Shown one piece after another: positions 47,465 to 57,132 of a DNA stretch of 60,956 nucleotides; the first letter of the stretch is position 1, and each line of letters opens with the position of its first letter. A program made the translations under genes and the position numbers. The stretch is taken from the NCBI GenBank assembly GCA_903904605.1, contig CAIVDC010000059.1:1-60956 (forward strand). Direction: 5' to 3'. The notes under the pieces are model-generated. The model was not told where the DNA came from. It made no database searches and was given only the letters and a program-made list of their open reading frames with translations. Source of the stretch: an uncultured Sterolibacterium sp. (GTDB lineage: Bacteria; Pseudomonadota; Gammaproteobacteria; Burkholderiales; Rhodocyclaceae).

Positions 47465-47743
47465 TCATTTCACCGCCATCAGGGCTGTCTTGTTCGCGGC
47501 GAAGAATTCCAGGCCGCTCTTGATCTCCCTGTTGCCGGCGTCCTTGAGCACGACGCTGTCTTCGACCGGATCGTTGTCGTGGATGGTCGCGGGGATCACC
47601 TGGCTCAGGGAGTTTTGTCTATCCTCCAGGGCACGGGCGGCCATGTCCTTGCTCGTCAGTCTATCGGTGACGGCAAGGACCAAGCCGAAGCCAAGGCAGA
47701 AGCAGCCCAGGATCAAGCCGTGCATGAGATTCCTCGGCTTCAT
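47465..47743 (-). pseudogene. rnfG: Shortened RnfG: N-terminal part only, flavin-binding part missing
   Basis: A 92-residue frame heading the rnf operon. It matches the first 85 or so residues of RnfG: a membrane helix (MHGLILGCFCLGFGLVLAVT), the DRLTSKDMAARALEDRQNSL segment and the start of the periplasmic domain (DPVEDSVVLKDAGNREIK). It then stops, without the roughly 110 C-terminal residues that carry the ETPGLGDKIE-like and SGATIT-like motifs where FMN attaches to Thr. rnfE starts one base later, so no hidden frameshift remnant fits in between. It may be non-functional, or act as a shortened anchor with the rest supplied from elsewhere. Confidence 0.7.
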
Positions 47744-47819
47744 CGCGACCGATAGCGGAAGTAAGGGATGGCGTGGAAGATGCGCATGATTTTGCGTTGG
47801 GAGTGTCTGCGGGAGTCTC

Positions 47820-47835
47820 AGCACTTTCTATGCCA
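47820..47835 (-). promoter_or_regulatory. Candidate sigma-54 promoter of the rnf operon
   Basis: Read on the minus strand, TGGCATAGAAAGTGCT has the GG/GC spacing of the RpoN consensus with two to three mismatches at less conserved bases. It predicts a start near 47809, 66 bases before the rnfG remnant. Confidence 0.5.
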
Positions 47836-47946
47836 ATGAGCGAAAGGATTCCCCAAGATAGGGCGGTCTTGCGCAAGTCCGCACCAGCAGTGGAGTTCTT
47901 CCGCCTGTGCCCTTGATCGGCGAAGCAGCCTGAACCCTTCTGTTTC

Positions 47947-47962
47947 TGTCGCAAGTCCTACA
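47947..47962. promoter_or_regulatory. NifA upstream activator sequence between rnf and nifL
   Basis: TGT-CGCAAGTCCT-ACA is an exact TGT-N10-ACA NifA site. It is 112 bases from the rnf -24 element and 44 bases from the nifL one. The distance favours rnf, but a role in nifLA autoregulation is possible. Confidence 0.65.
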
Positions 47963-48005
47963 AAGCGGCGGAGACGGAGGACAAGTGGCGTCGCCAAATC
48001 GACGC

Positions 48006-48021
48006 AGGCACGGATCCTGCT
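48006..48021 (+). promoter_or_regulatory. Candidate sigma-54 promoter of nifLA
   Basis: AGGCACGGATCCTGCT fits TGGCAC-N5-TTGCW with two mismatches and exact spacing. It predicts a start near 48032, which leaves a 29-base leader for a nifL start at 48061 but only 2 bases for the ATG at 48034. Confidence 0.55.
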
Positions 48022-48060
48022 GATATCTCCGTCATGAGCTTGGCACGGGGATCGAAGGAA

Positions 48061-49614
48061 ATGACCAAGAAACAGCGCCAGACCGTCGTTGAAGCAGCGC
48101 AGCGGATTGTCGAAGGGCTTCCGTCGGGTATTGACGCGGGGGTGTTTCAGCACACCGTGAATCAGGCCGACGTGGCGATCTCCATTACCGACGCGCAGGG
48201 CGACATTCTCTACGTCAATCCCGCTTTCACGCGCGTCACCGGCTATGCCGCCGACGAGGCGATCGGTCGGAACGAGTCGATGCTTTCCCACAAGACCACG
48301 CCGCCGGAGGTGTATCAGTCGATGTGGCAGAAGATTTCGCGCGGAGAGGCCTGGAGCGGGCGCCTGATCAACCGCCGCTCGGACGGCAGCCAGTACCTCG
48401 CCGAGTTGAATATTTCGCCGGTGGTGAATGTCGCGGGCGAAGTGGTCAATTTCCTCGGCATGCATCGCGACGTCACCGCGCTGCATCGTCTCGAGAGCCA
48501 GGTGGAGTACCAGAAGGCGTTGATCGAGTCGGTGGTCGATGCCGCCCCCGTGGTAATCGCCTTGCTCGATGTCGATGATCGCGTGGTGCTCGACAACCAC
48601 GAATACAAGAAGCTGCAGGCCGATCTGGGCATGGTCGAACCGGCGATGCTGCTGATGACCTCGATACGCGCCGGTCTGGAAGCCGTGGCAGTGAATGGGC
48701 GGCGCAGTTCCGGCTACGCCTTTCTCGGTCGGGAGGTGCGCCTCGATCCGGACGGAGGCAAGCCGCCCCGCTGGTTTTCCTGTTCCGGCAGCTGCGTGCG
48801 CGAGGACGACGACGCAACGGACGCTTTTTTCGCCGGCACCAGCCGCGATTATCTGTTGCTGGTGGCGATGGAGATCACCAGCCTGCGGGCACAGCAGGAG
48901 AAGGTGCGCGTTGCCGACCTCCAGGCGGCGATGGCCGAAGAGGATCGCGCTTCGGCGCTGCGCGAGAGCCTGTCCGCGGCGACCTTTCGCCTCGAAGGGC
49001 CGCTCAACATGATGGCCTCGGTGGTCGGCATGCTGTCCCGGCGCAGCGGCGAATCCGATCCGATGGTGCTGGCGCTCTCCGACGCCATCTCTGTCGGCCA
49101 GAACGCCTTGACCGAATTGCGCGCCATGATTCCCGCCGAAACGCGCGAGTCCGCCGGCTCGATCAATGTCAACGAGATTCTGCGCGATTCTCTCGATCTG
49201 GCCACGGGTCGTCTCTTGGCCGCCGGCATCACCGTCACCTGGAAGCCGCAGGCGATGCTGCCGACGCTGAACGGCTACCCGAACAAGTTGCGTTCCATGT
49301 TCAAGGCGCTGATCGACAATGCCATCGAGGCGATGAGCGCGCGCGGCTGGCGCGAACGTGAGTTGCTGATGATCAGCCGGGCGAGGCAGGAGAATATCGA
49401 GGTGCTGATCGAGGACAGCGGCCCGGGTGTGCCGCCCGAGCAGCAACTCAAGGTGTTCGAGCCCTTCTACACGACCAAGCATCGCCATCTGGGCACGGGC
49501 CTCGCGGCCGCCCAGCAGGTGGCGGCGGATCACGGCGGAACGATAGAGATCGATCCGCACCAGGCCACGGGTTGCCTGGTGCGGGTGATGCTGCCGGTGA
49601 AGCATCGCTCATGA
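48061..49614 (+). CDS. nifL: Nitrogen fixation negative regulator NifL
   Basis: A 517-residue sensor (Azotobacter NifL has 519). PAS1 spans about residues 28-140: TVNQADVAISITDAQGDILY, a GYAADEAIGRNESMLS segment and WSGRLINRRSDGSQYLAELN; this domain binds FAD for oxygen/redox sensing. PAS2 spans about 150-280, then a helical H region and a C-terminal GHKL ATP-binding domain (NAIEAMSARG, EDSGPGVPPEQQL, GTGLAAAQQV). No phospho-His like that of true kinases is evident. NifL binds and inhibits NifA under oxygen or fixed nitrogen. I prefer ATG 48061 over 48034 because of length and the predicted transcription start. The stop overlaps nifA. Confidence 0.95.
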   Translation: MTKKQRQTVVEAAQRIVEGLPSGIDAGVFQHTVNQADVAISITDAQGDILYVNPAFTRVTGYAADEAIGRNESMLSHKTTPPEVYQSMWQKISRGEAWSGRLINRRSDGSQYLAELNISPVVNVAGEVVNFLGMHRDVTALHRLESQVEYQKALIESVVDAAPVVIALLDVDDRVVLDNHEYKKLQADLGMVEPAMLLMTSIRAGLEAVAVNGRRSSGYAFLGREVRLDPDGGKPPRWFSCSGSCVREDDDATDAFFAGTSRDYLLLVAMEITSLRAQQEKVRVADLQAAMAEEDRASALRESLSAATFRLEGPLNMMASVVGMLSRRSGESDPMVLALSDAISVGQNALTELRAMIPAETRESAGSINVNEILRDSLDLATGRLLAAGITVTWKPQAMLPTLNGYPNKLRSMFKALIDNAIEAMSARGWRERELLMISRARQENIEVLIEDSGPGVPPEQQLKVFEPFYTTKHRHLGTGLAAAQQVAADHGGTIEIDPHQATGCLVRVMLPVKHRS

Positions 49615-51212
49615 ACGATCCGGGCTCGCCCAAGCTGTTGCGCACCCATTACGAGACGCTGTTCCGCGTTTCGCAGACTTTGTCGCGCTCGCTGGATTTT
49701 CACCAGACGCTGCGCGAGGTGCTGCGCACGCTGGAGATCACCGGCCACTTGAGTTGCGGCATGGTCAGCGTGATCGATCCGGATGCCGGCGATCTGGCGG
49801 TGCATGCCGTCTATGGCCTGGACAGCGAAGCGTATGGACCGGTGCGCTACCAGGCGGGCGAAGGCCTGGTCGGCCTGGTTCTCGAAGGCGGCGGCACGAT
49901 GGCCATCGCCCGGCTTGCCGACGAGCCGCGCTTTCTCAACCGGCTCGGACTGTACGACAAGGAACTGCCTTTCATTGCCGTGCCGATCCATGTCGGCGGG
50001 ACGCTCCAGGGCGTGCTGGCCGTGCAGCCCGACGATCCGGACGACGGCCTGCTGCCGGAGCGGGTGCGTTTCGTCGAGATGGTGGCCAATCTGATCGGCC
50101 AGAGCGTGCGCCTGTCGCTCGAGGTCGAGCTTGAACACAAGTCGCTGGCCGAGGAGCGCGACACGCTGCGCCGCACCGTGCGCCAGCGCCACGGCTTCGA
50201 CAATATGGTCGGGCATTCGGCGGCGATGCGGCGCATCTTCGAGCAGATCCGCATGGTCTCGAAATGGCCGACCACGGTGCTGATCCGCGGCGAGACAGGC
50301 ACCGGCAAGGAACTGATCGCCAACGCCATCCACTACAACTCGCCGCGCGCGCGAGGGCCTTACGTGCGCTTGAACTGCGCGTCGCTGCCGGAGAACCTGC
50401 TCGAGTCCGAACTCTTCGGTCATGAGAAGGGCGCCTTCACCGGCGCCGTGAGCATGCGCAAGGGACGCTTCGAGATGGCCGACGGCGGCACCCTGTTTCT
50501 CGACGAAATCGGCGAGATCTCGCCGGCATTTCAGGCCAAGCTGCTGCGCGTACTTCAGGAAGGCGAACTGGAGCGCGTCGGTGCCGGCCGCACCTTGAAG
50601 GTCGATGTGCGGCTGATCGCGGCGACCCATCGCAACCTCGAACAGGCTGTCGAGTCCGGCGACTTCCGCGAAGATCTCTACTATCGTCTCAACGTCATGC
50701 CCATCCTGCCGCCGCCGCTGCGCGAGCGCATGGAGGACCTGCCGGAGATCGCCCGCCATCTGCTCGAACGACTGAGCGGTATCCAGAGCCGGGCGCTGAC
50801 CCTGACCGCTGCCGCGCAGCAGCGTCTGGCGCAGCACAACTGGCCGGGCAATATTCGCGAACTGGAGAACTGTCTGGAGCGCGCCGCCGTGATGTCGGCG
50901 AGCGGCGCCATCGACGCCGACCTGATCCGCGTCGAACGTGCCGGGTCCGGCCGCATCGTTCCCGGCGGCGTGGCGCAGGAGCGCCGCGAAATGGCGCCCG
51001 CCGCGCCGCCGGCCATGGAGCCGGGCCAACTGTTCGACGACGAGATGGCAGGCGTCGAACCGGGTACCGAGCTGAGCGAGCGCGAGCGGGTCATCGCCGC
51101 GCTGGAGAAGGCCGGCTGGGTTCAGGCGCGTGCCGCGCGCCTGCTCGGCATGACGCCACGACAGATCGCCTACCGCATCCAGACGCTCAACATCGCGGTC
51201 AAACAGCTCTGA
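49611..51212 (+). CDS. nifA: Nif-specific sigma-54 activator NifA
   Basis: A 533-residue enhancer-binding protein. An N-terminal GAF domain spans about 20-170. The AAA+ domain spans about 205-430 with Walker A GETGTGKE, the sigma-54 contact loop GAFTGA and Walker [12 protein letters not shown] Fis-type helix-turn-helix ends the protein ([20 protein letters not shown]). The Cys cluster of oxygen-sensitive NifA between AAA+ and DNA-binding domains is absent, as expected for a NifL-regulated type. ATG at 49611 overlaps the nifL stop (ATGA). It should act at the TGT-N10-ACA sites in this window. Confidence 0.96.
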   Translation: MNDPGSPKLLRTHYETLFRVSQTLSRSLDFHQTLREVLRTLEITGHLSCGMVSVIDPDAGDLAVHAVYGLDSEAYGPVRYQAGEGLVGLVLEGGGTMAIARLADEPRFLNRLGLYDKELPFIAVPIHVGGTLQGVLAVQPDDPDDGLLPERVRFVEMVANLIGQSVRLSLEVELEHKSLAEERDTLRRTVRQRHGFDNMVGHSAAMRRIFEQIRMVSKWPTTVLIRGETGTGKELIANAIHYNSPRARGPYVRLNCASLPENLLESELFGHEKGAFTGAVSMRKGRFEMADGGTLFLDEIGEISPAFQAKLLRVLQEGELERVGAGRTLKVDVRLIAATHRNLEQAVESGDFREDLYYRLNVMPILPPPLRERMEDLPEIARHLLERLSGIQSRALTLTAAAQQRLAQHNWPGNIRELENCLERAAVMSASGAIDADLIRVERAGSGRIVPGGVAQERREMAPAAPPAMEPGQLFDDEMAGVEPGTELSERERVIAALEKAGWVQARAARLLGMTPRQIAYRIQTLNIAVKQL

Positions 51213-51238
51213 ACGAGCGCTTGTCGCCAAGCCTGCAA

Positions 51239-51254
51239 TGTCGCGTTTGCGACA
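51239..51254. promoter_or_regulatory. NifA upstream activator sequence of nifB
   Basis: TGT-CGCGTTTGCG-ACA is an exact, internally symmetric NifA site, 58 bases upstream of the nifB -24 element. A near match (TGT-N10-GCA) sits just upstream of it. Confidence 0.8.
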
Positions 51255-51311
51255 CGGGGTCAAAAATCAGTACTTTATTTAGATTCAGGTGCTTGGCCTG
51301 ACATCTCGACA

Positions 51312-51327
51312 TGGCATGAGGGTTGCT
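51312..51327 (+). promoter_or_regulatory. Sigma-54 promoter of the nifB operon
   Basis: TGGCATGAGGGTTGCT has only one mismatch to the RpoN consensus, with exact spacing. Predicted start near 51338, 27 bases before the nifB ATG. Confidence 0.85.
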
Positions 51328-51364
51328 GAATCAGGGGTGATCGCCACTCCAATGGATTCCTGCC

Positions 51365-52873
51365 ATGGATCTCCCCGTCATCGATTCATCGCCAACCGCA
51401 TCGGGCGGTTGTGCGGCCGGTAGCTGCGGCGCCAAAAGCGGCCAGATGGATGGCCTGACGGATGCGATCCGCGCCAGGGTGGCGGACCATCCCTGCTATT
51501 CGGAGGACGCGCACCATTATTTTGCGCGCATGCACGTCGCCGTGGCACCGGCCTGCAACATCCAGTGCCACTACTGCAACCGCAAGTACGACTGCGCCAA
51601 CGAGTCGCGCCCCGGCGTCGTGTCCGAATTGCTGAGCCCCGACCAGGCGGTCAGGAAGACACTGGCCGTGGCGGCGGCGATTCCGCAGATGAGCGTACTG
51701 GGCATTGCCGGACCCGGGGACCCCCTGGCCAATCCCGAACGGACCTTCGAGACGTTCCGCCAGCTTGCCCTGAAGGCGCCGGACATCAAGCTTTGCCTGT
51801 CTACCAACGGCCTGATGCTGCCGGCTCACATCGATGAACTGGCGAAGCACAACATCGATCACGTCACCATCACCATCAATTGCGTCGACGCCGATGTCGG
51901 CGCGCAAATCTACCCGTGGATCTTCTGGCAGAACAAGCGCATCCATGGCCGCGAAGCCGCCGCCATCCTGATCTGGCAGCAGCAGAAGGGGCTCGAGATG
52001 CTGGTCGCGCGCGGCATCCTGGTCAAGGTCAATTCGGTGCTCATCCCCGGGGTCAATGACCGGCACCTCAGGGAGGTGTCGAAGACCGTCAAGGCCAAGG
52101 GCGCTTTCCTGCACAACGTCATGCCGTTGATTGCCGAGCCCGGGCACGGCACGTTCTACGGCGTGATGGGTCAGAGGAGTCCCACGCCCGCGGAACTCAA
52201 GGCTTTGCAGGACGACTGCGCAGGCGACATGAACATGATGCGCCATTGCCGCCAGTGCCGCGCCGATGCCGTGGGCCTGCTCGGCGAGGATCGCGGCGCA
52301 GAGTTCAGTCTGGACAAGATCGAGGCCATGGAGATCGACTATGAAGCCGCGATGGCGGTGCGCGCCGAGTTGCGCGCGCAGGTCTCGGCGGACCTGGCGG
52401 CCAAACGTGCCAAGGAGGAGGCCCAGCGCGCTGCCGTCGTACCTCAGCTCATCGAGTTCCAGCCGCGGGCGGAAAAGCCGGCCGGCCGGCCGGTGCTGAT
52501 GGCGGTAGCGGCGAAGGGCGGCGTCGTCGCCAGCCACTTCGGTCACTCCAGGGAGTTCCTGGTGTACGAAGCCTCGTCGACCGGCGCCAGGCTGGTCGGC
52601 CATCGCAAGGCAGATGCCTATTGCTCGGGAGAGGAAAACTGCATTGACGGCGATTCGCTGCTCGGCAGAACCATCAAGGCGCTCGAGGACTGCGAAGTCG
52701 TGCTCTGCGCCAGAATCGGCATCGAGCCCTGGGGCCGGCTGGCAGCGGCCGGCATCCAGCCCAACGGCGAACACGCCATGGAGCCGATCGAAGAGGCCGC
52801 AATGGCGGTGTGGCACGAGATGCTTGCAGCCGGCAAGCTGGCCCCCGAGAAAACCGAAGCCAAACGCGCCTGA
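51365..52873 (+). CDS. nifB: FeMo-cofactor biosynthesis protein NifB
   Basis: A 502-residue radical-SAM enzyme making the NifB-co (Fe8-S9-C) precursor. The radical-SAM motif is CNIQCHYCNRKYDC at about residues 63-76. Further conserved stretches are LGIAGPGDPLANPERTFETF, LCLSTNGLMLP and the MMRHCRQCRADAVG Cys pair. The C-terminal part (about 375-485) is a NifX/NafY-like domain (VAAKGGVVASHFGHSREFLV). Long two-domain form typical of proteobacteria. First gene of a NifA-dependent operon. Confidence 0.97.
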   Translation: MDLPVIDSSPTASGGCAAGSCGAKSGQMDGLTDAIRARVADHPCYSEDAHHYFARMHVAVAPACNIQCHYCNRKYDCANESRPGVVSELLSPDQAVRKTLAVAAAIPQMSVLGIAGPGDPLANPERTFETFRQLALKAPDIKLCLSTNGLMLPAHIDELAKHNIDHVTITINCVDADVGAQIYPWIFWQNKRIHGREAAAILIWQQQKGLEMLVARGILVKVNSVLIPGVNDRHLREVSKTVKAKGAFLHNVMPLIAEPGHGTFYGVMGQRSPTPAELKALQDDCAGDMNMMRHCRQCRADAVGLLGEDRGAEFSLDKIEAMEIDYEAAMAVRAELRAQVSADLAAKRAKEEAQRAAVVPQLIEFQPRAEKPAGRPVLMAVAAKGGVVASHFGHSREFLVYEASSTGARLVGHRKADAYCSGEENCIDGDSLLGRTIKALEDCEVVLCARIGIEPWGRLAAAGIQPNGEHAMEPIEEAAMAVWHEMLAAGKLAPEKTEAKRA

Positions 52874-52908
52874 GCACGCCGCTGAGCAGGCAACCGAGGA
52901 GAACCGTC

Positions 52909-53187
52909 ATGGCCCTGGAAATCATCGAAAGCTGCGTCAATTGCTGGGCCTGCCTGCCGCTGTGCCCGAATCAGGCCATCATCCAGGCCGAGCCGCATTT
53001 CCTGATCGATGCCGGCAAGTGCACCGAGTGCATCGGCGAATTCCGCGATGCCCAATGCGTCAGCATCTGCCCGATAGAAGGCGCCATTCTCGATGAACTT
53101 GGCGAAGCCCTGAACCCGCCCGGCTCGCTGACCGGCATCCCGCCAGGCCGCTGGGCTGCGGTGCGAGCCGAGATCGCGGCGCGCTGA
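52909..53187 (+). CDS. fdxN: FdxN-type 2[4Fe-4S] ferredoxin
   Basis: A 92-residue ferredoxin 35 bases after nifB. Cluster motif 1 is CVNCWACLPLCP (C-x2-C-x2-C-x3-C). Motif 2 is CTECIGEFRDAQCVSICP (C-x2-C-x8-C-x3-C), the insertion typical of the nif ferredoxins. Such proteins carry electrons to nitrogenase or support NifB cofactor synthesis. ATG 52909 follows CGAGGAGAA at good spacing. Confidence 0.9.
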   Translation: MALEIIESCVNCWACLPLCPNQAIIQAEPHFLIDAGKCTECIGEFRDAQCVSICPIEGAILDELGEALNPPGSLTGIPPGRWAAVRAEIAAR

Positions 53188-53193
53188 AGTCAT

Positions 53194-54474
53194 ATGGCCA
53201 TGCCCAAGATTGCCCGCGCCGAGGGCGCCGTGGCCATCGGCGCGGGCGTTCATTGGATCGGCGCCTTCGATCCCGATCTGCGCAGCTTCGACATCATCCT
53301 GCGCACCGCCAACGGCACCAGCTACAACGCCTACGCCGTGCGCGGCAGCGCCGGCGTGGCGGTGATCGATACGGTCAAGGCCAACTTTGCCCAGAGCTTC
53401 TTTTCCCGCCTGGAATCGGTGGCCGGCTACGACGAGATCACCGCCATCGTGCAGAACCACCTCGAACCGGATCACTCGGGCGCGCTTCCGGAACTGCTGC
53501 GCCGCGCGCCGGCCGCGACTCTGTATGTCTCGCACCAGGCGCGGACGATGCTCAGGGGCCTGATCGACACGAGCGCCTTCGAGCAGCGCATCGTTTCGGT
53601 AGGTACCGGCGACACGGTGACGCTGGGCGACCGCGAGCTGTTGTTCCTCAACACCCCCTACCTGCACTGGCCGGATACGCAATGCACCTGGCTGGCGACG
53701 GCGGGCATGCTGTTTTCAGGCGACTTTTTCGGCTGCCACTATTGCGACGGACGATTGTTCAACGATGCCGTCGGCGACTTCCGATCCTCCTTCGAGTATT
53801 ACTATGCCAATATCATGCGGCCGTTTCGCACCCATGTGCGCCAGGCGCTCGATCTCATAGAACCGCTGCCGCTGCAAACCATCGCGCCGGGTCACGGCCC
53901 GATCCTGCGCCAGGATCCGCGGGACTATGTGCGCCGTTATCGCGCATTGTCGGCGCCAGCGCTGCACGCTGCCGATTCCAGGACGCTGCTGGTGTTCTAC
54001 CTCTCGGCCTACGGGGCCACGCGGCGCATGGCCGAAGCGGTGGCGGCAGGGGCGGAATCAGTCGGCGCCGAAGCCGGTGAAGTTCGCGTGTCCCTCCATG
54101 ACCTCGAGGGCGGCGACATCCCTTCCTTCGTCGATCTGATCGAGGAAGCCGATGGCCTCGTATTCGGCAGCCCGACCATCAACGGCGATGCGGTAAAGCC
54201 GGTGTGGGATCTGCTCTCGTCGCTGGCCACCGTCGATATCCGCGGCAAGATCGGCGCCGCGTTCGGCTCCTACGGCTGGAGCGGGGAGGCAGTCGCGATG
54301 ATCGAGGACCGGCTGCGCGGTCTCAAGTTGCGTGTGCCTGTGCCCGGCGTCAAGGCGCGGCTGGTCCCGACCGATGAGGATTTCGCCGCCTGTCGGGAAC
54401 TCGGCCGTCAGGCAGCGCTTCACCTCCTGGGGCGCGCCCTGCCGCGCGTCCTCGATATGGCCAGCCTCGCTTGA
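53194..54474 (+). CDS. Flavodiiron-like protein (metallo-beta-lactamase plus flavodoxin)
   Basis: A 426-residue A-type flavoprotein of the FprA/flavodiiron family. The N-terminal 260 residues are a beta-lactamase-like diiron domain with the diagnostic His-x-Glu-x-Asp-His (VQNHLEPDHSGALPEL), SGDFFGCHY and a later His in IAPGHGPI. The flavodoxin domain runs from about 265 to 420 (LLVFYLSAYGATRRMAEAVA, FGSPTINGDAVKPVW, FGSYGWSGEAVAMI). Family members reduce oxygen to water or nitric oxide to nitrous oxide. Placed in the nifB operon 6 bases after the ferredoxin gene, it may remove oxygen or shuttle electrons. An alternative start is 53200. Confidence 0.88.
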   Translation: MAMPKIARAEGAVAIGAGVHWIGAFDPDLRSFDIILRTANGTSYNAYAVRGSAGVAVIDTVKANFAQSFFSRLESVAGYDEITAIVQNHLEPDHSGALPELLRRAPAATLYVSHQARTMLRGLIDTSAFEQRIVSVGTGDTVTLGDRELLFLNTPYLHWPDTQCTWLATAGMLFSGDFFGCHYCDGRLFNDAVGDFRSSFEYYYANIMRPFRTHVRQALDLIEPLPLQTIAPGHGPILRQDPRDYVRRYRALSAPALHAADSRTLLVFYLSAYGATRRMAEAVAAGAESVGAEAGEVRVSLHDLEGGDIPSFVDLIEEADGLVFGSPTINGDAVKPVWDLLSSLATVDIRGKIGAAFGSYGWSGEAVAMIEDRLRGLKLRVPVPGVKARLVPTDEDFAACRELGRQAALHLLGRALPRVLDMASLA

Positions 54475-54783
<309 letters not shown>

Positions 54784-54819
54784 CCGAACCTCCTTCCATC
54801 CACCCACACGGAGCCCATC

Positions 54820-55190
54820 ATGGCCAACATCACTTTTTCCAGTCCCCTGCACAAGGACAAGACCGTCTATGCCGTCGCCGGCAGTCACACCCAGACCATC
54901 CTGCAACTGGCCAAGGACAACCATATCCCGATCGACTTTTCCTGCGGTGACGGCGAATGCGGTACCTGCCTGGTCAAGGTCAGCAGCGTCGACCCCAGCA
55001 GCCACAACAAATACGGCCACATGGGCGGGCCGCTCAACAACCGCGAAGTTGCCGTGCTGAAGGAATTGGGCAAGCTCAAACAGGCGCAGATCGACCAGAT
55101 GTTTGTCGATGATCTGCCGCCCACCGAATGGCGGCTGGCTTGCCAGTATGTGGTGCGCGACGAGGATATTCTGGTCGAATATCCGAGCCG

Positions 55191-55194
<4 letters not shown>
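54820..55194 (+). CDS. fesII: Shethna protein FeSII (nitrogenase conformational protection)
   Basis: A 124-residue [2Fe-2S] ferredoxin matching Azotobacter FeSII (about 122 residues): ITFSSPLHKDKTVYAVAG at the start, the cluster loop FSCGDGECGTCLVKV, the NNREVAVLKELGKL lysine-rich helical region and the ending DLPPTEWRLACQYVVRDEDI. Oxidised FeSII binds NifH and NifDK and locks them in an oxygen-resistant, inactive complex. Its stop overlaps the draG GTG start. Confidence 0.92.
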
Positions 55195-56108
<914 letters not shown>

Positions 56109-56144
56109 GACGGCCTGTCACCGTCCGGGATGGTTCCGTGCGAA

Positions 56145-57086
56145 TCAGGCGGCGCCCTGGATCAGTGCTTCAAAATGCCGACCGCCATCGCGATAGGCGC
56201 GGCACTGCTCGATATATTCCTGGGTGCTTTTCGGCATGGGTACCCGGGCCCGGGTGATATCGCTGATCAAGGCCGAACCCCGCCGGATCATCTGTCGGCC
56301 CCGTTCGATCTCATGGAGCAGCTCCGGCCTGGCGTTCTCCGGCCGCTTCGGTCGGAAGGCCTGGATCCGCTCGATCGAGACGACGAATTCAGCCCAGACG
56401 TCGAACGTATCGGCATCGGTGGCCAGGGTCTCCGTCTTGGTCTTGGCACACGCGCCCAATTCGCTGACCAAGGGGACGACATCCGCAAAAGGCGACAATT
56501 CGCCGATCATCGAAGCCATCGTCGCACAAATCTTGTCGATGTCCCGCATCGTCTGGGCGATCTTGATGTAACGGCTCTCGAAGAAATCGCCGATGGGAAA
56601 GGAGAAGGCCTTGAACGGTTCACCCCACAGTTCGTCGATGCCTTCCTCACCGCTGCGGTGCATGACCATCTTGCCCAGGGCCAAGGATTCCTGCAGGCAG
56701 CGACCGCACTCGCGCATCAACTGGTTGTCCGGCTGGATTTCGACGCCGAGCCCCTGGACCTCCACAAGCTTTGTGAAGATGGCGGTTGCCCGGTTGAACA
56801 GCGCACCGGCCAGCATCGCCCCCTTGACGCGGCGTTTCGCCGGATCCGGCTCGCTGGCGTAGGCCGACCGGGCCTCGTCCAGCCGCACCCCGGGGATATT
56901 CAGGCCATACTCGGTATGGTTGAATAGCCGGCGCGTCAAAGCCTCGATCAGCAGTTTCTTGGTTTGCAGGGTCTCTGCGGGCACCGCATAGGCCTTGATC
57001 CAGTAGCCGTAGTAGTAAACCCGAAGTCGCCCATCGATGACGCGCTTTTCCCCCAGCGGGATTACGTTGGAAGCGGAACTATCCAT
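56145..57086 (-). CDS. Unrecognised 313-residue protein in the draT operon
   Basis: I do not recognise this family. The protein has no signal peptide or membrane segment and appears mostly helical. It starts with a small beta-rich part (KRVIDGRLRVYYYGYWIKAY). It contains a Cys pair in LMRECGRCLQES and a further Cys in SELGACAKTK, so a metal or cluster site is conceivable but not shown. The ATG follows AAGGAGATCTC, a strong ribosome site. It lies 46 bases downstream of the SIR2-like gene and is probably last in the draT transcript, convergent with draG. Confidence 0.75.
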   Translation of the reverse strand: MDSSASNVIPLGEKRVIDGRLRVYYYGYWIKAYAVPAETLQTKKLLIEALTRRLFNHTEYGLNIPGVRLDEARSAYASEPDPAKRRVKGAMLAGALFNRATAIFTKLVEVQGLGVEIQPDNQLMRECGRCLQESLALGKMVMHRSGEEGIDELWGEPFKAFSFPIGDFFESRYIKIAQTMRDIDKICATMASMIGELSPFADVVPLVSELGACAKTKTETLATDADTFDVWAEFVVSIERIQAFRPKRPENARPELLHEIERGRQMIRRGSALISDITRARVPMPKSTQEYIEQCRAYRDGGRHFEALIQGAA

Positions 57087-57132
57087 GAGATCTCCTTGCC
57101 GGTCGCAACAGGCTTCAGCCTGGTCCAGTCAA

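Larger units (their letters stand above)
47744..48060. other. 317-base divergent control region between rnf and nifL
   Basis: No gene supported. It holds a leftward sigma-54-type element (47820-47835), a NifA-type upstream site (47947-47962) and a rightward sigma-54-type element (48006-48021), so both operons can be driven by one activator site. Confidence 0.65.

Noticed and set aside
48034..48060. ATG 48034 as the nifL start
   Set aside because: It lies 2 bases from the predicted transcription start and adds residues not typical of NifL; ATG 48061 gives the expected length.
56109..56125. Small hairpin after draG as a terminator
   Set aside because: Only five base pairs and no T-run.
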